11,631 bases of DNA from Methanomassiliicoccus sp. UBA6 (GTDB lineage: Archaea; Thermoplasmatota; Thermoplasmata; Methanomassiliicoccales; Methanomassiliicoccaceae), in assembly GCA_002508545.1 (NCBI GenBank), contig DAVH01000056.1:24495-36125 (forward strand), given 5' to 3'. Positions within the stretch are counted from its first letter, which is position 1. Every line of letters starts with the position of its first letter. Shown in pieces: positions 6,427-11,631 of the stretch. The notes beneath the pieces are model-generated. The model searched no databases. It was given only the letters and a program-made list of their open reading frames with translations, and was not told the origin of the DNA. Made by a program: the position numbers and the translations under genes.

Positions 6427-6739
6427 CTATTTGTTCTGAGGCAGTAAAAAAGCAATTCCAAACATCCTCTCTCGAATCAGCTTGTGCCTCCTTCACGTGC
6501 ATTGAAGTCAGTCTAGATTCGGATCATTTGCTCACAATCCCATTGTCGCCTGACATAGGGCTGAATTCTTGGCGTCTTTGGGCTCCAGGGAGAAGATTAG
6601 AACGCATTTGCGGAATATACATTGCTTTCTCGCTGGCAGTGTAAAGAGCGTTTTTAGCTTGGTCGCTACCCTCTATCCGATGGCCCATATTGGCACAAAC
6701 GGGGCGCTCTGTGACGGGCGATTACGGGAGGTTGCACTT
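6427..6739 (+). other. tRNA-GH3 intergenic region, AT-richer than its surroundings
   Basis: These 313 bases contain no supported gene. The GH3 frame stays open back to a TTG at 6569, but the 57 extra residues do not resemble the family. A TATA-like AATATAC lies at 6614-6620, about 120 bases before the GH3 ATG, and could drive that gene with a leader near 95 bases. TTTTTAG at 6652-6658 would then lie close to the start of that leader. No repeat of the tRNA 3' end and no integrase are seen. Confidence 0.4.
6726..6732 (+). promoter_or_regulatory. Strong ribosome-binding site deciding the GH3 start
   Basis: GGGAGGT complements the anti-Shine-Dalgarno tail and sits seven bases before the ATG at 6740. 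It is the strongest ribosome site in the window and rules against the in-frame TTG at 6569 as the start. Confidence 0.8.
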
Positions 6740-9181
6740 ATGGCTGAGACAATACACAAGACCAGGGCCGCTAACGAACCATCTCCAGAATCTCGGGCCG
6801 ATGAGCTGCTGGGGAAGATGACCATCGAAGAGAAGGTGATGCAGCTCACCTCGATTATGCCCCTCTCTCTTCAAGGCCCAGAAGGTCCAGTGCGTAGCCT
6901 TATGGACAAGCATCTGAAGAACGGGGTCGGGCACATCGCGGTGCTAGGTCTGCTGGGGCACAAGTCGCCGGAGACGATCGCCAGGACCGTCAACGAATAC
7001 CAGCGCTACCTCGTCACCGAGACCCGCCTGAAGATCCCGGCGATCTTCCACAACGAGGCGCTGAACGGGGTGGTGGCACCGCACTTCACCGCCTTCCCGA
7101 CCCCAATAGGGCTTGCGGCGACATGGGACCCGGCCGCCGTGCAGCAGATGGCCGATATTCTCAGGAGGCAGATGCGGTCGGTGGGCATGCTTCATGCGCT
7201 CGCTCCCGTTATGGACATCTCTAGGGACCCGCGGTGGGGGCGTGTGACCGAGACCTATGGCGAAGATCCCTATCTCGTCAGCGCGATGAGCGTTGCGTTC
7301 ACGCGGGGCATGCAGGGAAAGGACCTGCGAGAAGGAGTTATTTCGTGCGCGAAGCATTTCATCGGTTATGCCATGACAGGGGGCGGCCAGAACATGGCAG
7401 CCTCCGTCATCGGTCCACGCGAGCTGTACGACACCTACGCGCGACCGTTCGAGGCGGCCATCAGGCTCGCCGGGCTCAGGGGAGTTATGGCATCATACTC
7501 CGAGATCGATGGCGTCCCCGTCCACATGTCGAAAAAGATACTCACCGAATTGCTGCGAGGTCGGCTGGGCTTCACCGGCACGGTGGTGTCCGACTACGCC
7601 GGGGTCGTTTGGGCGCAGACGCGCCAACGGGTCGCGGCCTCGGCGGAGGAGGTGGGAGTGCTTGCGCTGGCCGCTGGAATGGACGTCGAGCTCCCGATCC
7701 CCTATGGCTACGGGCATGTGCTGGCCAAGGCCGTGCAGGATGGCAAGGTGCCGGAATCCCTGCTGGACGAGTCGGTGCGCCGGGTGCTGCGCGACAAGTT
7801 CGCCCTCGGCATGTTCGAGAACCCGTATGTCAGCGAGGACCGCAGCGCGATCCGCAAGGTCGCCGAGGGTAATGATCTCTCCCGTCGTCTCGCTGCCGAG
7901 TCAGTGACGCTCCTCAAGAACGAGAGTGGGCTGCTGCCCCTCAGCCGGGACATCAGGAATGTCGCGGTCATCGGGCCGCATGGCGACAGCGCGATGGTCG
8001 GCTTCCCGCAGTATACCTATCCTGCAGCGCTCGCCATGTTGCGCGCCCAGACATCCCGCGGCAGCTTTGCCGTGCCCGGGCTCGATGTCGGGTCGGTCCC
8101 GAGCGTTGCGATGGCCGCGCTCAACCAGGAACTGGAAAGTGCGGAAGGGACCATAGAGCAGTACGTGCGGTCACAGTACGGTGCGGTGCCGCTCGCTGAT
8201 GCGATACGCCATCTCCTGCCGAAAGCCGAGATCACCTCGGTCGCCGGCACAGGCGTGACCCCATCGGAGCCCACCGACATCCCCGGGGCGATAGATGCGG
8301 CCAAGGGGGCTGATGTCGTCATCCTCTATGTCGGTGGAAAGGCCGGCTGGGTCGGGAAGGACCTCACCGAAGCGGAGGGTGGCGACACTGCTGACATCGA
8401 CCTTCCGCCGCAACAGATAGAGCTTATCGAAGCCGTGACCGCCGTTGGCAAACCGACGGTCGCCGTCGTGGCGATGGGGCGTCCGTACGGCCTCGCCGCC
8501 GTTGTCGATAAGCTGCCGGCGATCCTCACCGCCTACTATGCCGGACCGCACCAGGGTGCCGCGATCGCCGACGCTCTTTTTGGAGTGACGAACCCTTGCG
8601 GAAAGCTTCCGTACACCCTTCCACGGCATGTCGGGCAGGTCCCGATCCACCACGGCCAGAACACCGGCAGTGGGTACCGGCGGACCGCCGCCGACATTCA
8701 CAAGGGCTATCTGGACATGCCATCCACGCCTCTGTTCGAGTTCGGCCGCGGCTTGAGCTATACGACGTTCGAGTATGGCCCGCTGAAACTGGAGCGCGAC
8801 ACTGTTGACGTGGGCGGCGAGGCACGAATATCTCTAACCGTCACCAATACCGGTGAGCGGCGGGGGACCGAGGTCGTGCAGCTGTACGCCGCCGACACGG
8901 CCACCGGCGTTACGCTTCCCGCGCAGCAGCTCATAGGGTTCGCCCGGATCGACCTGGAGCCCGGCGAGACAAGGACCGCCACCTTCGTGGTACCGATGAG
9001 CCTGCTCGCTTACACCGGACCTTCCGGGGACCTCGTCATGGAGCCCGGCCCCGTGGAGGTTAGTGCAGGCAGTAGCTCGAGCGATATCCGCTCCAGTGCT
9101 AAGCTCACCGTCACCGGAAAGATGCGACACATCGAGGGGAAGGACCGCGCGTTCCTCTCCGATGTTATCTTGGCTCCCTGA
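6740..9181 (+). CDS. Glycoside hydrolase family 3 beta-glycosidase (beta-glucosidase or beta-xylosidase type)
   Basis: This 813-aa retaining enzyme releases terminal sugars from the non-reducing end of beta-linked oligosaccharides. The N-terminal TIM-barrel domain shows PRWGRVTETYGEDPYL (164-179), KHFIGY (205-210) and GTVVSDYAGV (280-289), where Asp285 is the predicted nucleophile. A second alpha/beta domain follows (about 390-640); the Glu in TEAEGGDTAD is the likely acid/base, although the usual R after GD is T. The C-terminus is a fibronectin-III-like domain (from about 695), with TNTGERRGTEVVQLY and LEPGETRTATF. The start at 6740 is fixed by GGGAGGT (6726-6732) seven bases upstream. No signal peptide is seen, so it should act on imported or internal sugars. 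The overall look is bacterial, suggesting transfer. Substrate is not decided. Confidence 0.92.
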   Translation: MAETIHKTRAANEPSPESRADELLGKMTIEEKVMQLTSIMPLSLQGPEGPVRSLMDKHLKNGVGHIAVLGLLGHKSPETIARTVNEYQRYLVTETRLKIPAIFHNEALNGVVAPHFTAFPTPIGLAATWDPAAVQQMADILRRQMRSVGMLHALAPVMDISRDPRWGRVTETYGEDPYLVSAMSVAFTRGMQGKDLREGVISCAKHFIGYAMTGGGQNMAASVIGPRELYDTYARPFEAAIRLAGLRGVMASYSEIDGVPVHMSKKILTELLRGRLGFTGTVVSDYAGVVWAQTRQRVAASAEEVGVLALAAGMDVELPIPYGYGHVLAKAVQDGKVPESLLDESVRRVLRDKFALGMFENPYVSEDRSAIRKVAEGNDLSRRLAAESVTLLKNESGLLPLSRDIRNVAVIGPHGDSAMVGFPQYTYPAALAMLRAQTSRGSFAVPGLDVGSVPSVAMAALNQELESAEGTIEQYVRSQYGAVPLADAIRHLLPKAEITSVAGTGVTPSEPTDIPGAIDAAKGADVVILYVGGKAGWVGKDLTEAEGGDTADIDLPPQQIELIEAVTAVGKPTVAVVAMGRPYGLAAVVDKLPAILTAYYAGPHQGAAIADALFGVTNPCGKLPYTLPRHVGQVPIHHGQNTGSGYRRTAADIHKGYLDMPSTPLFEFGRGLSYTTFEYGPLKLERDTVDVGGEARISLTVTNTGERRGTEVVQLYAADTATGVTLPAQQLIGFARIDLEPGETRTATFVVPMSLLAYTGPSGDLVMEPGPVEVSAGSSSSDIRSSAKLTVTGKMRHIEGKDRAFLSDVILAP

Positions 9182-9520
9182 CAACGGAAGAGCGATCGTC
9201 GAACGCCTAGTCGTTCCGCAGTACGAACTTCCATCAGGCCCAGGGTGGCCTCCTCGACCTGAGGCTTTCATGCGGGGAGGAGAGGAACCTCTACCTGAAG
9301 AGGGAGCAGAGGCAGCTCGGCAATATGGATAAAGCACCGAGGGGAACGATGGAACCGATCCAAAGGAAGGGCGAATTATCCCGGGTCCAGCGACCCTGAC
9401 GCAAACTACTTCTAGCCTGGCAACAGAAAATCTCGTGCTTGCATGACGGCCAACCGAGGGACAGTCCAAGTCCCTGCTCGACGAACGAAGGGAAGTGACG
9501 ACCTTCCAAGTTTCTCCAGG
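9182..9520 (+). other. GH3-cis-prenyltransferase intergenic region
   Basis: This 339-base gap contains the probable coding remnant listed at 9211-9399. The rest has a short GGGAC/GTCCC inverted repeat (9460-9476) and no clear TATA box at the right distance from the cis-prenyltransferase start. How that gene is transcribed is therefore unclear. Confidence 0.3.
9211..9399 (+). pseudogene. Probable coding remnant, no start codon, unknown family
   Basis: One frame is open for 62 codons between TAG (9208) and TGA (9397) and includes GGLLDLRLSCGEERNLYLKR. Its codon choice is strongly GC3-rich (CTC, CTG, AAG, GAG, AGG), like the real genes here, whereas the competing frame over the same bases ending at TAA has mostly A or T in third position. 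The only ATG in frame is late, at the Met of GNMDK. It looks like the 3' part of a decayed gene, but a chance frame or a short gene with a rare start cannot be excluded. I do not recognise the family. Confidence 0.35.
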
Positions 9521-10156
9521 ATGCCACGCCACATCGGGGTGATTCCCGACGGCAACCGGCGGTGGGCGGTCGGCAGGGGGATGGAGAAGCACGAGGGCTA
9601 CCGCTTCGGCCTTGAGCCCGCGTTCAAGTTATGTGACCTCTGCATCAGGTTGGGGGTGGAGGAGATAACCTTCTATGGGTTCACCCAGGACAACACGAAG
9701 AGGCCCGAGGTCCAGAGGAAGGCTTTCCAGGGAGTGGTGGTCGAGGCCGCCGGACAGCTGGAGGACAAGGACCTGGCATTGGTGGTCATCGGTAACACCG
9801 AGTCTTCCATGTTCCCGCCGGAGCTTCTTCCTCTGACCAAGAGGACGGTCTTCGGCCGCGGGCTGCTGAAGACCAACATCCTCATCAACTACAGCTGGCA
9901 GTGGGACCTGGAGCGGTTCAGGTCGAACGAGATGAAGGAGGGAGCGATCATCGGCCGGCTCGGCTCATCGGAGGTCTCTCGCATCGATCTTATACTCAGA
10001 TGGGGCGGAAGAAGGCGGCTGAGCGGTTTCCCGCCCGTTCAGTCCGTCTATTCTGACATGTATGTCATCGATGACCTCTGGCCCGATTACCGGGACGGGC
10101 ATGTCCTCGAGGCTCTGGAGTGGTTTCAGGACCAGGATGCGACGCTGGGCGGATAA
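9521..10156 (+). CDS. Cis-prenyltransferase (polyprenyl diphosphate synthase, UppS family), divergent
   Basis: The family condenses isopentenyl diphosphate in cis onto an allylic primer to make the long polyprenyl diphosphate used as a lipid carrier for glycans. The 211-aa product opens with MPRHIGVIPDGNRRWA, containing the invariant Asp10 and the Asn-Arg-Arg of the pyrophosphate site. The region FYGFTQDNTKRPEVQ (51-65) matches the usual FSTENWKRP segment but lacks SxEN and the Trp. LRWGGRRRLSGF (159-170) and QSVYSDMY (174-181) correspond to the RxGGExRxSxF and QxxYxE elements, with Asp in place of the usual final Glu. The ATG at 9521 is preferred because the family begins with this motif; the frame also runs upstream to an ATG at 9443. 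The protein is shorter than the bacterial enzyme (about 250 aa). It is convergent with the downstream glycosyltransferase. Confidence 0.85.
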   Translation: MPRHIGVIPDGNRRWAVGRGMEKHEGYRFGLEPAFKLCDLCIRLGVEEITFYGFTQDNTKRPEVQRKAFQGVVVEAAGQLEDKDLALVVIGNTESSMFPPELLPLTKRTVFGRGLLKTNILINYSWQWDLERFRSNEMKEGAIIGRLGSSEVSRIDLILRWGGRRRLSGFPPVQSVYSDMYVIDDLWPDYRDGHVLEALEWFQDQDATLGG

Positions 10157-10193
10157 ACGGGATGGCGTGGTGACGCTCTCCGCCCAACGGCCA

Positions 10194-10217
10194 ATGAACC
10201 ATCGTTCGATGGCTCAT
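10194..10217. repeat. Inverted repeat between convergent genes
   Basis: Two 11-base arms (10194-10204 and 10207-10217) pair over ten positions with one mismatch and a TT loop. It lies 38 bases after the cis-prenyltransferase stop and 113 bases beyond the glycosyltransferase stop. It could protect or process RNA 3' ends. No T tract follows it, so a standard archaeal terminator is not supported. The rest of 10157-10329 shows nothing. Confidence 0.4.
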
Positions 10218-10329
10218 GATCCGAGCTTCGGTCAGATGGGTCCTGAGCACCATCATGTGCGAAGCCGTTCTTCGGCCTCGCCGATATGGCCTGCAACAAG
10301 CACCTGGAAGATGTCGATCGAACGCCGGT

Positions 10330-11412
10330 TCAAATGTCCTCGTTGGAGGAGAAGCACCTGAGGTACCTTTCGGCCGTTTTCTCCCAGGTGAACCCCTCCT
10401 CGATGGTCCTCTTCGCGTTTCTGCCCAGCTCCTGCGCCAGCGCCCTGTCCTGGATCAGAAGATCGACCTTCTCGGCGATCCCCCTGGGGTCCGGGGCAAC
10501 GAGGAGGCCGTTCTCTCCGTCCCTCACCACCTCTGAACCGTGGCCAACGTCAGTGGCAATGACCGGCTTCTCCCAGACCATCGCCTCCAGCAGCGCCATG
10601 CCCAGTCCGGATTTGCCCAGCCAGGGAAAGACGAACACGTCGCACACGGATAAAGGAACGAAGGGGTTGCTCACGTCGCCGGTGAACACCACGTGGTCGC
10701 CGACTCCCTCCTGCTCAGCGAAGCGCCTGAGCTCCTCGGTGTACCGGCCGCCCCTGGTCGCCAGGAGGATCGCCCGGGGATACTTTTCCAGGAGAAGCTT
10801 GAGGGACTCGATGGTCACCTTCAGCCCCTGGGCCTTGAGGCCGAACTCGGTGAAGGCCTGCACCAGGATGATGGGATAAGCGCCGTCCAGCTGAAACCTC
10901 TGCCTGAACTGACGTTCCTCTTCAGGGGTCACCGACCCCGCTCCCGCTCCCCCGAAGATGGTCGCACTGCGTGGGAACGACAGGTCATGTACCTCAATGA
11001 CCTTCTCCTCCAGCCCCTTGGAGCTGACGATGACCCAATCGCACGAGTTGAGCAGATACTGGTAGAAGAGCCGGGTCGGGTACGAGAACTCCTGCTCTGG
11101 CTCGGTGTGGAGAGTGTGGACCAGCCTCGCCCCGTTGAGCCGCTTGTAGATGAGGCCGGGAAGGAGGCAGTGCCAGGTGTTGTGAGAATGGATCACCTCC
11201 GGTCGGACCTTTCGGAGCTGGCGGTAGCAATCGAGGGTGAAAGCGACCATGCCCTTGCGGGCCTTGAACTCTTGGGGGTCGACCCCGTCCCTGAAGAGCA
11301 CGCGTACATCCACTCCCTTGCCCCTCAGCTTATTGACGACGTTAACGACATAGGTCCTAATGCCGCCCCCGTCACTTTCCTTCCAGTGATGCGTTATCAC
11401 CGCTACCTTCAT
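10330..11412 (-). CDS. Glycosyltransferase, family 4 (GT-B fold)
   Basis: This 360-aa retaining GT-B glycosyltransferase transfers a sugar from a nucleotide-sugar donor, probably to a lipid-linked or surface glycan. The N-terminal acceptor domain has GGGIRTYV (15-22) and EVIHSHNTW (72-80). The C-terminal donor domain has ILVQAF (182-187), VVFTGDV (241-247), SGLGMALLEAM (268-278), KPVIATDVGHGSEVV (282-296) and DGENGLLV (298-305). In the EX7E motif the second Glu is kept (Glu276) but the first is Ser268, a departure from the commonest form. No transmembrane segment is seen, so it is likely cytoplasmic or peripheral. The start is ATG at 11412. It stands alone and faces the cis-prenyltransferase gene; a shared role in polyprenol-linked glycan assembly is only an inference. 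Confidence 0.92.
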   Translation of the reverse strand: MKVAVITHHWKESDGGGIRTYVVNVVNKLRGKGVDVRVLFRDGVDPQEFKARKGMVAFTLDCYRQLRKVRPEVIHSHNTWHCLLPGLIYKRLNGARLVHTLHTEPEQEFSYPTRLFYQYLLNSCDWVIVSSKGLEEKVIEVHDLSFPRSATIFGGAGAGSVTPEEERQFRQRFQLDGAYPIILVQAFTEFGLKAQGLKVTIESLKLLLEKYPRAILLATRGGRYTEELRRFAEQEGVGDHVVFTGDVSNPFVPLSVCDVFVFPWLGKSGLGMALLEAMVWEKPVIATDVGHGSEVVRDGENGLLVAPDPRGIAEKVDLLIQDRALAQELGRNAKRTIEEGFTWEKTAERYLRCFSSNEDI

Positions 11413-11464
11413 TTCATCCCATCCCGGTGCCCGATTAACAATTCTACGTCAATAGAACTCAAGG

Positions 11465-11473
11465 GATTTATGC
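11465..11473 (-). promoter_or_regulatory. Possible TATA box of the GT4 gene
   Basis: The minus strand reads GGCATAAATCC. A start about 26 bases downstream would leave a leader of roughly 30 bases before the ATG. GGGATGG just upstream of that ATG is a poor but possible ribosome site. Confidence 0.35.
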
Positions 11474-11551
11474 CTCTGTCTGCTTGCTGGCTCCCCTGCC
11501 GGCATGGTCGAAAGTCGTCCCTACAACGTTTGCGTATCAGCGGTTTCATTC

Positions 11552-11631
11552 CATATTTCGAGAAGAAATGAAGGGGTATGCCGGGCCGTCGGCCCCTCGT
11601 GCTCGTCCCTCCATGAGCACGCGAAAGGTCC
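11552..11631 (+). ncRNA. Possible start of a structured RNA gene at the window edge
   Basis: A TATA-like CATATTT (11552-11558) is followed about 25 bases later by GGGGTATGCC. Then come a GGGCC/GGCCC hairpin (11583-11587 with 11591-11595) and a 9-bp hairpin with one G-U pair (11598-11606 with 11613-11621). The window ends in GCGAAAGGTCC. A hairpin followed by a GAAAG-UCC-like string recalls the P3 stem and conserved region I of RNase P RNA, but the match is imperfect and the gene is cut. It could also be an untranslated or terminator region of another gene. Confidence 0.25.

Noticed and set aside
6569..6739. N-terminal extension of the GH3 frame from a TTG codon.
   Set aside because: The strong ribosome site before 6740, the lack of family similarity in the extra 57 residues and their AT-richer composition all favour the ATG at 6740.
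10325..10340. A 10-base copy of the tRNA T-arm sequence (CGGTTCAAAT) at the 3' end of the GT4 gene, which with the tRNA could mark the ends of an integrated island.
   Set aside because: The match is only 10 bases, then breaks. There is no integrase, the interval contains the cis-prenyltransferase gene, and the copy lies within a gene end. Chance is adequate.
1..11631. CRISPR arrays, insertion sequences, toxin-antitoxin or defence systems.
   Set aside because: No regularly spaced repeats, terminal inverted repeats with transposase, or recognisable defence proteins were seen on either strand.

Overview
The window reads as GC-rich archaeal chromosome, most likely Thermoplasmatota and possibly near the Methanomassiliicoccales; the phylum placement is an inference from gene content and organisation, not a database match. 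Archaeal signs are the sequence of the 5' half of a 23S rRNA, an archaeal-type class II tRNA-Leu carrying a bulge-helix-bulge intron, TATA/BRE promoters including a probable leaderless one, and a type II methionine aminopeptidase.

Layout, left to right. Positions 1 to about 1162 hold the 5' part of a 23S rRNA gene on the minus strand, cut by the window edge. Its upstream region (about 1163-1725) contains no protein gene and no 16S rRNA or spacer tRNA. It holds four TATA boxes facing the 23S gene, two of which belong to a duplicated promoter-plus-initiator cassette, and a series of perfect short hairpins. Directly behind it, on the same strand, is sucC-sucD (succinyl-CoA synthetase), with a 4-base GTGA overlap. 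A divergent AT-rich intergenic region (3693-3893) then leads into a plus-strand operon: an MBL-fold hydrolase, a YrdC/Sua5 threonylcarbamoyl-AMP synthase and methionine aminopeptidase, separated by 2 bases and then overlapping by 8. This looks like a translation-related transcription unit.

Downstream is a tRNA-Leu(CAA) gene whose 27-base intron lies in the D-loop instead of the usual anticodon-loop site. It is followed by a large cytoplasmic GH3 beta-glycosidase of bacterial appearance, a short probable gene remnant, and a divergent cis-prenyltransferase (polyprenyl diphosphate synthase). Convergent to the last gene is a GT4-family glycosyltransferase. Cis-prenyltransferase and glycosyltransferase together fit lipid-linked or surface glycan synthesis, but convergent orientation means they are not one operon. 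The right edge (about 11552-11631) has a TATA-like box followed by two stable hairpins and may be the start of a structured RNA gene.

I see no CRISPR array, insertion sequence, phage gene or defence system. The most distinctive items are the D-loop tRNA intron with its bulge-helix-bulge core and the duplicated tandem promoters of the apparently free-standing 23S gene.
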